A stretch of 51,705 bases of DNA from Leptolyngbya sp. DLM2.Bin27 (GTDB lineage: Bacteria; Cyanobacteriota; Cyanobacteriia; Phormidesmidales; Phormidesmidaceae). Position 1 is the stretch's first letter, and the number at the start of each line of letters is the position of its first letter. The position numbers and the translations under genes are program-made. The DNA lies in the NCBI GenBank assembly GCA_007694115.1, contig RECJ01000167.1, forward strand, positions 1 through 51,705, given 5' to 3'. Below, in pieces: positions 8,413-16,821 of this stretch. A model generated the notes under the pieces. That model searched no databases, was not told where the DNA came from, and saw only the letters and a program-made list of their open reading frames with translations.

Positions 8413-9630
8413 CTAGTGGTCAGTATTGAGTTTTTCCTCAATTTTGCGGCTGGCCAGCGACATGGCATAGCAAAACACCCAGTAGATCACGGCCAAAAAC
8501 ATGTAAACCTCTGAGAAGCGACCTAGGTAGGTGGGGTTAGCCAGCACCGATCGCCCAATACCCAGCAACTCGGCCAGGCCGACGATGGCCAGCAGCGTGG
8601 TGTCTTGAAATAGGCTGATAAACTGGCCCACAATCGCCGGAATCGCAATTTTTAGCGCCTGGGGCAACACGATGAAGCCCAGCGTCATCGGCTTGTTGAG
8701 TCCCAGGGAGGCTGCCGCCTCACTTTGGCCCCGAGGCACGGCTTGCAGACCCGCCCGCACGTTTTCGGCCAGGTAGGCGGCGCTAAATAGCGCTAGGGCG
8801 ATGATGGCCCGCAAAATGCGGTCGGGGCGTGACCCAACCGGCAAAAACAGCGGAATCATCACCTGCCCCATGAACAGCAGGGCCACCAGGGGCACGCCCC
8901 GCACCAGCTCAATGTAAATAGTCGACAGCCATCGCACCACCGGCAGGGCGCTGCGTCGCCCCAGGGCCAACAACAGCCCCAGCGGAAAGCACAGCACAAT
9001 ACCGCTGACGGCGGTAAACAGAGTCAGTAACAGCCCGCCCCAGTCGTTGGTCGACACTGGGGTTAGCCCCAGCCCGCCGCCAATCAGCCAAATGGCGACA
9101 AGGTAAGACAAAAACCAGGCCAACGAGAGCAGCCTGCCCGCCCCCGGCACCTTGCGCCCCCCCTGTCGCCCCGCCGCCGCTGCCACCGCCACCAGGGCCA
9201 CAATGGGCAGCAGTTGGAATGTGCTGGGCCGGGTGGGCGGAAACACCACAATAAAGGCACAGATAACGGCAAACCCAATCAGGATGTTGCGGCTGAATAG
9301 GGTAGACAGGTTACGCCCCAGCACCCCCCAAGATAACCCCCCTAGACCGCAGATCATGGCCAGCACCGCCCAGATGCGCGGATAGAGGGCAGGCGGATAG
9401 GTGCCGGTCATAAACAGGTCAAAGTTGTTGGGCACCACCTGCCATTGGGCGGTGGTCAGTGCCCAATGGGCCAGGCTCAACAGCCCACCGCCCAGCACAG
9501 TGACCAGCACCACCGTCAGCAGGCTATTAAACCAGTCGCTAAACAAGTTTTTCTTGGCCCAGCCCAATGGGCCTAGAGCCATCACCTCCGGTGGCGCAGA
9601 GGCCAACGAGTCAGGCGTTACGGTGGTCAT
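8413..9630 (-). CDS. natH: Amino-acid ABC transporter permease (NatH/AapM type)
   Basis: This 405-residue permease belongs to the long HisM/AapM subfamily. After a hydrophobic N-terminal half, the C-terminal part has the conserved loop AENVRAGLQAVPRGQSEAAA followed by SLGLNKPMTLGFIVLPQAL, which contacts the ATPase. Multiple membrane helices are evident (for example GFAVICAFIVVFPP and GIVLCFPLGLLLALG). It forms a heterodimer with the NatG-like permease encoded just upstream; the two genes are three bases apart. Substrate choice (acidic or neutral polar amino acids) is inferred from family resemblance. Confidence 0.88.
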   Translation of the reverse strand: MTTVTPDSLASAPPEVMALGPLGWAKKNLFSDWFNSLLTVVLVTVLGGGLLSLAHWALTTAQWQVVPNNFDLFMTGTYPPALYPRIWAVLAMICGLGGLSWGVLGRNLSTLFSRNILIGFAVICAFIVVFPPTRPSTFQLLPIVALVAVAAAAGRQGGRKVPGAGRLLSLAWFLSYLVAIWLIGGGLGLTPVSTNDWGGLLLTLFTAVSGIVLCFPLGLLLALGRRSALPVVRWLSTIYIELVRGVPLVALLFMGQVMIPLFLPVGSRPDRILRAIIALALFSAAYLAENVRAGLQAVPRGQSEAAASLGLNKPMTLGFIVLPQALKIAIPAIVGQFISLFQDTTLLAIVGLAELLGIGRSVLANPTYLGRFSEVYMFLAVIYWVFCYAMSLASRKIEEKLNTDH

Positions 9631-9633
9631 GGC

Positions 9634-10812
9634 TTAGCGCTCCTTGAACTGGACAGTGCGGTTGAGTTGGTTCATCACCAGGGTGATGAGCAGACAGAGA
9701 ACCAGGTAGGTGGTCATCATCACCAGAAATACTTCCACCGGGCGGCCGGTTTGGTTGAAGGTAGTATTGGCAATGGAGTACATCTCGGGAAATGCGATCG
9801 CAAAGGCCAAGCTAGTGTTTTTCGTTAGGTTCATGAACTCGCTGTTAAGCGGTGGAATGATCACCCGCAGCGCCTGGGGCATCACCACTAGGCGCATCAC
9901 CATACCTGCCTGCAAGCCCAGGGAGCGAGCGGCCTCCCACTGCCCCTTCGATACCGACTGAATGCCCGCCCTGACAATCTCGGCCACAAAGGCAGAGGTG
10001 TAGAACACCAGGGCCGTCAGCGCCGCAGCGTACTCCCGCGTCAGCCGCAGCCCGCCAGTCACGCCGCCGCCCTCAATGCGCTCAGGAAAAGTCCAGCCCA
10101 TGGCAAACACAATCAGCCCCAGCCACACCAGCCCTAGCACAACCAGGCCAATCAACTGGTTTTGGCCGCCGGTACCGGTTTCGACCCGCAGTTTGGTCCG
10201 CCACTGCCAGAGGAACAGAGCGGCGATTACCGCTGCCATCGTTGCCCCAATGCCCAACAGCGCCAGCACCGCACTGCCCATCCAAGGAACGAAGATCCCC
10301 CGGTTGCTCAAAATCAGCAGCCCCGACACGCCGATCTGATCGACGGGGCGAGGCAGCATGCCGAAGATGGCAAAATACCAAAAAAACAGCTGTAGCAGCA
10401 GCGGCACATTGCGGACTAGCCCCACGTAGAGGCGGCTGAGCTTGTACAGCAGCCAGTTTTTGGAGAAGCTAGCCACGCCCGCCACTGTCCCCAGCACAGT
10501 GGTCAGGGCAATGCCCGCCGTCATCAGACTGAGGGTATTGCTGAAGCCCACCAGTAGCGCCCGCCAGTAGGGGTCGTTGGGGCGGTACTGAATCAGGCTC
10601 TCGCCAATGCTAAAGCCGGCCTGGTTGCGTAGAAAGTTAAAACTAAAGGCCCGCCCCTGCTGCTGCAGGTTGCGGTTTAGGTTGCCGAGAAAAAAGCTGA
10701 GCAGAGCAATAACAATGACTAGTGTAATCACCTGGAAGGCAATTTTCCAAAAGCGCTCGTCTCGCAGCATTGCCTTCAAATCGAAGGACTTACCGCCGCT
10801 GTCGTGGGCCAT
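9634..10812 (-). CDS. natG: Amino-acid ABC transporter permease (NatG/AapQ type)
   Basis: This 392-residue integral membrane protein resembles AapQ/BztB/NatG. Features include the N-terminal helix QVITLVIVIALLSFFLG, the FSFNFLRNQAGFSIGESLIQ segment typical of the subfamily, and the EIVRAGIQSVSKGQWEAARS plus SLGLQAGMVMRLVVMPQALR coupling loop. It pairs with NatH. The gene is separated from the upstream binding-protein gene by about 340 bases that include a strong minus-strand terminator, so binding protein and permeases are probably made in different amounts. Confidence 0.88.
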   Translation of the reverse strand: MAHDSGGKSFDLKAMLRDERFWKIAFQVITLVIVIALLSFFLGNLNRNLQQQGRAFSFNFLRNQAGFSIGESLIQYRPNDPYWRALLVGFSNTLSLMTAGIALTTVLGTVAGVASFSKNWLLYKLSRLYVGLVRNVPLLLQLFFWYFAIFGMLPRPVDQIGVSGLLILSNRGIFVPWMGSAVLALLGIGATMAAVIAALFLWQWRTKLRVETGTGGQNQLIGLVVLGLVWLGLIVFAMGWTFPERIEGGGVTGGLRLTREYAAALTALVFYTSAFVAEIVRAGIQSVSKGQWEAARSLGLQAGMVMRLVVMPQALRVIIPPLNSEFMNLTKNTSLAFAIAFPEMYSIANTTFNQTGRPVEVFLVMMTTYLVLCLLITLVMNQLNRTVQFKER

Positions 10813-10904
10813 CTATGTCACCTGGGTCGCATCAGATCAAACGCTGTAAGCAAAATAATCTAAGAGAGATGTCAAGAAAAGTTCAATTTGTTACAAGGAT
10901 TTAT

Positions 10905-10932
10905 GAAAAAGGCGCAGACAAACTGCGCCTTT
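10905..10932 (-). terminator. Intrinsic terminator between natF and natG
   Basis: A perfect 10-bp stem (AAAGGCGCAG / CTGCGCCTTT, 10908-10932) with a 5-base loop is followed on the minus strand by TTTTTCAT. It lies in the gap between the binding-protein gene and the permease genes. It would end or attenuate transcription after natF. The same 339-base gap holds a second hairpin at 11005-11025 and no coding frame that I trust. Confidence 0.75.
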
Positions 10933-11004
10933 CGAAATTCACTGAAAATCTTTAGCCAAAACCCGATGGCAAACATCGATTGGGTTGGGACAGGCTAAAC
11001 GCAG

Positions 11005-11025
11005 GGGCATTGCAGAGCAATGCCC
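11005..11025. repeat. Perfect 9-bp stem-loop in the natF-natG gap
   Basis: The arms GGGCATTGC and GCAATGCCC flank a 3-base loop. No T-run follows on either strand, so it is more likely an mRNA 3'-end stabilising stem for the natF transcript or a REP-like sequence than a second terminator. Confidence 0.45.
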
Positions 11026-11151
11026 TCACCAGAGAAGGCCGCTTTTCCCAGGGCTTTAACTCAACCAACCGCTGCAATCCAATCGGAAAGCAAATTTTGG
11101 CTAGTCTTACCCCAGAGATTGAGCCAGCGGCGCTGGAATTGTCGTCTGAAT

Positions 11152-12207
11152 CTAGCGGAAGGGGGGGGAATACATGAGGCCACCCTCAGTCCACAGGGCA
11201 TTTTGGCCGCGCTCTAGGCCGAACTGGGAGTCTGCCCCCAGGTTGCGGTCAAAGATCTCGCCGTAGTTGCCCACCTGGGCAATCACCTGCGCCATAAAGT
11301 CGTTGGGTAGGCCCATGTCAGAACCCAGGGTGCCTTCTTGGCCCAGGAAGCGAGCAATGTCAGGGTTGTCGGTGCCATCAAAGGTACCGATATTCTCAGA
11401 GGTGATGCCAAATTCTTCCGCCTGCATCAGACCAAAGGTGACCCACTTGACCACGTCAAACCAAGCGGAATCGTTGTTGATCGTCACCGGACCTAGGGGC
11501 TCCTTTGACAGGGTAGCGTCGAGCAAAATGTGCTCGTCGGGGTTGGGCAGGGTGCTGCGCCGAGCAATCAGCTGGGACTTGTCAGAGGTCATGCCCTCGC
11601 AGCGACCTTCGTCGTAGGCGGCGTAGGCGGCATCGGCATCCTGAAACACCACGGGCTCAAAATTGACGCCGAGCTGGCGCATTTGGTCGGTCAAGTTGAG
11701 CTCGGTGGTGGTGCCGGTCTCTACGCATATAGCCTGCCCCTCAAAGTCGGTCAGTTCGGTGATGCCGCTGTCGGCGCGCACCATCATGCCCTGGCCATCA
11801 AAGAAAGTGGTGGGGGCAAACTCCAGACCTAGGCTGGTGTCGCGGCTAATAGTCCAGGTGGTGTTGCGGGAGAGCATGTCAACCTCGCCCCCGGACAGAG
11901 CGGTAAATCGCTCGGTTGAATCTAGACGGCGGTATTCTACCGCGTCGGCATCGCCAAAGACGGCAGCGGCCACAGCCCTGCAGACGTCTACGTCCAGCCC
12001 TGAGTAGGTACCGGCTTCATCGACAAAGCTAAAACCTGGAATGCCACCGTCAACCCCGCAGACCAGCTGGCCACGGTTGATCACGCCATCTAGGATGCTG
12101 CCACCGGTGGCACCAGTCCCGCCGTCACCGCCAGCTGTTGTTGTGTCACCGCCGCAGGCCGCCAAAGATAGGCCTAGAGCAGCGGCAAGCAAACCCCACT
12201 TACGCAT
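11152..12207 (-). CDS. natF: Amino-acid ABC transporter substrate-binding lipoprotein
   Basis: This 351-residue protein begins with a lipoprotein signal: positively charged start, hydrophobic core and lipobox LAAC at residues 15-18, then a Gly/Thr/Asp-rich linker. The mature part has the family 3 solute-binding signature (GVDGGIPGFSFVDEAGTYSG, LDVDVCRAVAAAVFGD, EYRRLDSTERFTALSGGEVD) and AapJ/BztA features such as MLSRNTTWTISRDTSLGLEF and GEIFDRNLG. It captures polar amino acids in the periplasm for the two permeases and the ATPase encoded downstream. Its own leader carries a long hairpin at 12276-12317, and a terminator follows the gene. Confidence 0.9.
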   Translation of the reverse strand: MRKWGLLAAALGLSLAACGGDTTTAGGDGGTGATGGSILDGVINRGQLVCGVDGGIPGFSFVDEAGTYSGLDVDVCRAVAAAVFGDADAVEYRRLDSTERFTALSGGEVDMLSRNTTWTISRDTSLGLEFAPTTFFDGQGMMVRADSGITELTDFEGQAICVETGTTTELNLTDQMRQLGVNFEPVVFQDADAAYAAYDEGRCEGMTSDKSQLIARRSTLPNPDEHILLDATLSKEPLGPVTINNDSAWFDVVKWVTFGLMQAEEFGITSENIGTFDGTDNPDIARFLGQEGTLGSDMGLPNDFMAQVIAQVGNYGEIFDRNLGADSQFGLERGQNALWTEGGLMYSPPFR

Positions 12208-12275
12208 GAATCAGTCCTCACTCACATAAAAAAACACTGCAAAATCCACCACCAAACAGATTGAGGTCTGTACTC

Positions 12276-12317
12276 AAACTGCTGGAGTGTTGCACTTGCT
12301 CAACACTCCAGCAGTTT
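12276..12317. promoter_or_regulatory. Long perfect stem-loop in the natF leader region
   Basis: Two 17-base arms (AAACTGCTGGAGTGTTG at 12276-12292 and its exact complement at 12301-12317) flank an 8-base loop. It lies about 70-110 bases upstream of the natF start. On the plus strand it is followed by GGGTTTTCATTTT; on the minus strand there is no T-run. It may be the terminator of the small upstream gene, a stem in the natF leader, or an operator. The sequence does not decide between these. Confidence 0.6.
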
Positions 12318-12442
12318 GGGTTTTCATTTTGCATCACAGATAACAATTTACCGGAGGACACCCTAAACTTAGGTGACTTACAGGAGAAAAATGGATCCAA
12401 AATTCCCAAAAACTGCCCTAGTGGGGCGACGGGAAGCAAGCT

Positions 12443-12652
12443 TTATCGTTCCTGCGCCAGGTCGCGGATGAGGGGAATTTTGGCGCGGATATAGCGATTG
12501 AGTTGGTCGGTTTCGGCGGGGTCGATGCATTGTTGCCCAGCAAACTGTTCTAGCAGCCAGCACACCAGGCTGTTGTCGTCTAGGGCCAACAGGTGACTGC
12601 TTTGGGAGCGCTCTACCAGAGACCACAGGTGCCGTAGTAGGTGGGGGTTCAT
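12443..12652 (-). CDS. Conserved small cyanobacterial hypothetical protein
   Basis: This 69-residue protein starts at ATG 12652; a TTG six bases earlier would add two residues. It reads as a compact helical protein: HLLRHLWSLVERSQSSHLL, then ALDDNSLVCWLLEQF, then LNRYIRAKIPLIRDLAQER. I recall similar short proteins across cyanobacteria, with the LDD and YI.KIPLIRDLA motifs conserved, but know no function. It has no signal or membrane segment. It lies upstream of natF in the same direction, separated by about 235 bases holding a long hairpin. Confidence 0.72.
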   Translation of the reverse strand: MNPHLLRHLWSLVERSQSSHLLALDDNSLVCWLLEQFAGQQCIDPAETDQLNRYIRAKIPLIRDLAQER

Positions 12653-12772
12653 TCGCAACTATTAATATTTTTTTTCAAATTCTAGTGCATTCATCTATTC
12701 TGCACAGCCAGGGTGGGCAATTGTTAACGTGCATCGCCACACGGTGACCCAAATTTATTACTGGACTGAGAT

Positions 12773-13522
12773 TTATTGCTGGACTGAGATCGAGTTAGGG
12801 TTGGGCTCAGGGCCGAGATCACTCCACGCGATCGCACGGGCTACGGTACAGATGCCGCCGACGGAAATACCGCTGCGGCGTAGGGTTTGGGCCGCCGATT
12901 GAGCGGTGGCCCCGGTGGTAAAGATATCGTCGATCAGCCATACGGTGGTGGTTTGCAGAGCCTGCACCTGGTGGGGGGCGACGGCGAAGGCCTGGGCCAG
13001 GTTGTGCTGACGGTCGCGGTAGCCGAGGCGGTGCTGGGCCTGGGTAGCCTGTACCCGCAGCAGGCTCTGGCTGTGCAAAGGCAGCTGGGTCAGGCGGCAA
13101 AACCAGCGAGCAATTAAGTCGGCTTGGTTAAAGCCCCGCTGCTGTAGCTTGGTGGCGTGGAGGGGAATCGGTACGACGGCGATCGGCCGGGGCGATCGCC
13201 CTAGGGTAGAGCGCTGATCTAGCCAGGTTTGCCCTAGCTCATGGCCCAAAAACTGGGCGATGTCGGTGTGGCCATCGTATTTAAGCCGGCCAATCAGCTG
13301 GCGCAGGCTGCCCTCGTAGCGCCCCCAGCTGACGATCGAGAGGCCGGGCTGGCTGCGATCGCAGGGGGCAGCGCTTTGGCACTGGCGCACCTGGCGAAGG
13401 CAGCTGGGGCACAGGGCCGCTGGGGTAGATCGCTGGCACAGGGGGCAGTGGCCCGCCAAAAATAGATTGAGCAGCTGCTGTGGCCCCTGGTTGATCCAGT
13501 CCTTGGGCAATAGTCGGTGCAT
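12773..13522 (-). CDS. comF: ComF family protein (phosphoribosyltransferase-like)
   Basis: This 249-residue protein has the ComF layout. An N-terminal double zinc-finger-like segment carries Cys26, Cys29, Cys38 and Cys41. A WGRYEGSLRQLIGRLKYDG region and VVPIPLHATKLQQRGFNQA follow. The PRPP-binding loop VWLIDDIFTTGAT is at 194-206. ComF proteins support uptake of single-stranded DNA in naturally competent bacteria, and ComF homologues are linked to transformation in cyanobacteria. No other competence genes are in this window. Confidence 0.9.
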   Translation of the reverse strand: MHRLLPKDWINQGPQQLLNLFLAGHCPLCQRSTPAALCPSCLRQVRQCQSAAPCDRSQPGLSIVSWGRYEGSLRQLIGRLKYDGHTDIAQFLGHELGQTWLDQRSTLGRSPRPIAVVPIPLHATKLQQRGFNQADLIARWFCRLTQLPLHSQSLLRVQATQAQHRLGYRDRQHNLAQAFAVAPHQVQALQTTTVWLIDDIFTTGATAQSAAQTLRRSGISVGGICTVARAIAWSDLGPEPNPNSISVQQ

Positions 13523-13865
13523 AGACAGGTTTCCTAAGGGCGATCGCAGATCTGGCTCAATTTCTGACCCTATTTTTGTCTAGGATATGGGGGTAAGGCG
13601 TGGGTAAAACTAGGGAACCTGCCGCGACTAGCGCCAGTTTCCATCCTAGGGAATCTCAATCACATAGAATCTATAGACATAAGATGTAGATTCAACCAGT
13701 CAGCGGTTGTGCGATCGCCCCTGAGGGCCGACGTCCCAGAGTCTTGGGTCGGGTCTCAGGCTCCGGCTAGGGGAGGTGCTGTCCCGATGACATTCAGCTT
13801 TGACAATAGTTTTTAGCTACTTCCCTCCGCCCTGCCTGCGCGGGGGATCGCCACTTCCTCTGTGC
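13523..13865. other. Intergenic region without a recognised gene
   Basis: This divergent gap separates comF (minus) from the PEP-synthase-like gene (plus). It contains HIP1-type sites and AT-rich patches such as TAGAATCTATAGACATAAGATG near 13670 in which promoters could sit. I see no repeat, RNA gene or convincing small reading frame here. Confidence 0.5.
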
Positions 13866-16238
13866 ATGACCTGGCTGCGATCGCTCGATGAGCTAGATGT
13901 GTCTGATCTGCGCGCTGTGGGCCACAAAGCCTATCATCTCAGCGTGCTCAAGCAGCGGGGGCTGCCCGTGGCCCACGGCGGGGTGATCGCAGCGGCGGCC
14001 TGGCACCATAGCCTCGGCAGGTTAACGGGGGGCAAAGAGCCGCCGCTGCCCAAGCTTACCCCAGGGCTTTACCCCGGCCAGTTTAGGGAGCTGCAGCAGA
14101 TCAGCCAGCGGTGGCAGCAGGCTCTACGGGCCACCCCGACGGTGGTGCCGACGGCTGGCGACTGGCAGCTCACCCCAGGCCCCACAGGCTTTGTCACCTC
14201 CGCCTGGATGCTGCGCGCCTCGCTGTGGTTAGGTGACTCATTGACGGTCGGTCGGCCATGCCCAGCGGCAGAGGGTCTACTGCCCGCTCAAATCGAGGCC
14301 GATTTTGACCGGCTGCCCCAGGTGCTGCCCCAGTTTTGGAGTCAGGCGTTGACCGCCCGCTGCCTGGTGGTTTGGCAGGCCCACCGTCAGCAGCTGCAAG
14401 ACCTCAACCTAGCCACCCTGGTGATGCCGGTTTACCCAGCGCTGCTGTCGGGCACCCTGACCCTGGCTCCAGGACAGATGAGCCTAGCGATGGTGGAGGG
14501 ATTGGGGCTGGCCCTCAGTCAGGGTGAGGCGGTGCCAGCCCGCTGCTGGATCAGCCAGGGTAGAGTGGCTGACGCCGTTTGGGAGGCAGGGTTTCAAGAA
14601 CGACGGTACCAGCTGATGCCCCTGTCTAAGGATCGCAGTCGGCCGCAGGTTATCGCCCAGCCGATCCAGGTGGTGCGGCGCGATCGCCCGGAGTTGGTGA
14701 TGCCCCTCGACGAGGCTCAGCTCGCCCAGTTGTTGGCCCTGGGCCATGCCGCCCAGCAGGCCTTAAACTACTCCAGCCTGCGTCTAGAGTGGCTGCTGTA
14801 CCCCAGCGCCAACCCCGCCCAGCCCACCTTGGTAATTACCCAGGCCGACCCCTGGCCCACCGCCCCAGCGACCCACCCCGCCCCTCGCCCTCAGCCGCGT
14901 CGCCAGCCGGCGCTGCTGCCCCTAGCCAGCACCGTAGTGCAGGGCATTGGCGCATCGACGGGCCGCATTCAGGGGGTGGCGGTGGTGGCCACCAGCTCTC
15001 AAGCCCTGCCCAATCCGCTGCCGCCAGGCTGTGTGGTAGTAGTGCCCGACCTACAGCCCGATGCATTTTTGCAGCTAGAAGCCGTGCGGGGCATTGTCAC
15101 TGAGCAGGGCGGGGGCACCTGTCATGCGGCCATTTTGGCCAGAGAAATGGGCATTCCGGCGGTGGTAGGGGCTCCCCAAGCTACACAGTTACTAGACAGT
15201 GGCATGGTGCTCTGGCTCGATGGCGATCGCGGCGTCATCTATGGCCTGGCCGATGACGCCGCCGACCACCACCAGTTTCAGGCGGCCCTGACCCAGTTTC
15301 AAGCCGACCCAGCGACCGCCAGTGGCCCTCTTTCAGCCGAGCAGCGGGGTCGCTACCAGCGGCTCAGCACCCAGGTGATGATCAACCTCAGCCAAACCCG
15401 ACGGCTCGCGGCCCTGCCCCTAGAGTCGGCGGCTGGCATTGGTCTGCTGCGCTCTGAGTGGCTAATGCTCGATATCCTAGAGGGCCGTCACCCCTGGGAC
15501 TGGGTCAACCGGGGTCAGGAGGCCGAGCTTCAGGGGCGGATTGTGCAGCAGCTAGAGCCAATTTTGCAGGCCCTGGGGCCAAAACCGCTGCGCTATCGCA
15601 GTTTAGATCTGCGATCGCACGAGTGGCAGGGCTTGGCGGGCAGCCCGCCGGTAGAACCCAACCCCATGCTGGGTCTGCGGGGCACCCTCAGCTACGACAT
15701 CGACAGTCGCCTGTTTGAAGTCGAACTGGCGGCGCTGGCCACCCTCCAGCGGGCCGGGCATACCCATATTCAGCTGATTCTGCCCTTTGTTCGCACCGTT
15801 GAAGAAGTGATTGCCTGTCGTCCGCTGATCCAGCGGGCTGGTCTCACCGACCACAACGGCTTTGCCCTATGGATTATGGCAGAAGTCCCCTCGGTGCTGT
15901 TCCTGCTGCCCGCCTACGCCCAGGCGGGGGTGCAGGGCATTGCCATCGGCTCCAACGACCTCACCCAGCTGCTGCTGGCCGTCGACCGCGACCAGCCGAT
16001 CATGGCCAGCGCCTACGACGAGCGTCATCCGGTGGTGCGCCTGGCCATGGGCCACCTGGTGAAAGAGGCCCGCCGCTGTGGCCTGCTCTGTTCGATCTGC
16101 GGACAAGCCCCAGTGCGCCATCCCGAGCTGATTGCCGACCTAGTCGCCTGGGGAATTGACTCGATTTCGGTAGAAGCCACCGCACTGGCGTTTACCCTGG
16201 AGGCGGTTTGGCAGGCGGAGAGTGGGGTGAAGGGGTGA
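13866..16238 (+). CDS. PEP-synthase-like protein with divergent ATP-grasp half
   Basis: ATG 13866 gives 790 residues; an upstream in-frame start at 13800 is unlikely. The swivelling phosphohistidine domain is intact (EQGGGTCHAAILAREMGIPA, His420). The C-terminal PEP/pyruvate barrel is also recognisable, with GIGLLRSEWLML, NPMLGLRG, MAEVPSVLFL, IGSNDLTQLLLAVDRD and catalytic-type Cys745 in SICGQAP. The N-terminal ATP-grasp half is degenerate: where PEP synthase has VRSSATAED there is LRASLWLGD. It may still transfer phosphate between His and PEP/pyruvate, or have another role. Similar proteins are annotated in cyanobacteria as putative PEP-binding proteins. Confidence 0.85.
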   Translation: MTWLRSLDELDVSDLRAVGHKAYHLSVLKQRGLPVAHGGVIAAAAWHHSLGRLTGGKEPPLPKLTPGLYPGQFRELQQISQRWQQALRATPTVVPTAGDWQLTPGPTGFVTSAWMLRASLWLGDSLTVGRPCPAAEGLLPAQIEADFDRLPQVLPQFWSQALTARCLVVWQAHRQQLQDLNLATLVMPVYPALLSGTLTLAPGQMSLAMVEGLGLALSQGEAVPARCWISQGRVADAVWEAGFQERRYQLMPLSKDRSRPQVIAQPIQVVRRDRPELVMPLDEAQLAQLLALGHAAQQALNYSSLRLEWLLYPSANPAQPTLVITQADPWPTAPATHPAPRPQPRRQPALLPLASTVVQGIGASTGRIQGVAVVATSSQALPNPLPPGCVVVVPDLQPDAFLQLEAVRGIVTEQGGGTCHAAILAREMGIPAVVGAPQATQLLDSGMVLWLDGDRGVIYGLADDAADHHQFQAALTQFQADPATASGPLSAEQRGRYQRLSTQVMINLSQTRRLAALPLESAAGIGLLRSEWLMLDILEGRHPWDWVNRGQEAELQGRIVQQLEPILQALGPKPLRYRSLDLRSHEWQGLAGSPPVEPNPMLGLRGTLSYDIDSRLFEVELAALATLQRAGHTHIQLILPFVRTVEEVIACRPLIQRAGLTDHNGFALWIMAEVPSVLFLLPAYAQAGVQGIAIGSNDLTQLLLAVDRDQPIMASAYDERHPVVRLAMGHLVKEARRCGLLCSICGQAPVRHPELIADLVAWGIDSISVEATALAFTLEAVWQAESGVKG

Positions 16239-16267
16239 GGGGGTGGATAGGTAGATGAGATGGGTAG

Positions 16268-16289
16268 GGGCAGACCCATGGGTCTGCCC
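16268..16289. repeat. 22-bp perfect palindrome of the GGGGC/GCCCC family
   Basis: The arm GGGCAGACCCA is followed directly by its exact complement. It lies between the PEP-synthase-like gene and gpx, downstream of a G-rich stretch. Related palindromes with different arm bodies but a shared TAGGGGC edge occur at 25101, 29445 and 45302. Confidence 0.6.
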
Positions 16290-16356
16290 GGTCTGGGTTC
16301 GGCAGAGGCAGCGGAGATGACCGATAATAGACAGCGTTGTGCAGACAGGATTCTCT

Positions 16357-16821
16357 ATGTCTCTTCCTACCAATCTCGCCACCCTAGATGGGGCTCCACT
16401 CGCCCCCGAGTCGCTGGCTGACAAGGTTGTGCTCTTTGTGAATGTGGCCAGCAAGTGTGGCCTCACCCCCCAGTACAGCGGCCTTGTAGAGCTAGACAAG
16501 GCCTACGGCGATCGCGGCCTAGTGATTGTCGGCGTGCCCTGCAACCAGTTTGGCCAGCAAGAACCCGGCAGCCCCGACGAGATCAAAGACTTCGCCAAAA
16601 CCAAGTATGACGTCGACTTCACCCTGCTCGAAAAGCAGGATGTCAACGGCGCAAATCGCAGCCCTCTATACCAGTTCCTAGTCGGCAGCGGCCCCGACAT
16701 CGCCTGGAACTTCGGCAAATTTCTAGTCGGGCGCGATGGTGAAGTCATTGCCCGGTTTGAGCCCCAAACGGCTCCCGATGATGCTGCACTCAAAGCCGCT
16801 ATTGAAAAGGCTTTAGGCTAG
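16357..16821 (+). CDS. gpx: Glutathione peroxidase family thiol peroxidase
   Basis: ATG 16357 gives 154 residues, normal for bacterial and plant-type GPX. The catalytic cysteine is Cys34 in NVASKCGLTPQY. The PCNQFGQQEP motif is at 61-70 and WNFGKFLVG at 118-126, supplying the Gln and Trp/Asn of the catalytic site. It uses cysteine rather than selenocysteine, so it probably reduces lipid or alkyl hydroperoxides using thioredoxin or NADPH-linked donors, as cyanobacterial homologues do. The 3' end overlaps the csaB stop by four bases in convergent orientation. Confidence 0.93.
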   Translation: MSLPTNLATLDGAPLAPESLADKVVLFVNVASKCGLTPQYSGLVELDKAYGDRGLVIVGVPCNQFGQQEPGSPDEIKDFAKTKYDVDFTLLEKQDVNGANRSPLYQFLVGSGPDIAWNFGKFLVGRDGEVIARFEPQTAPDDAALKAAIEKALG

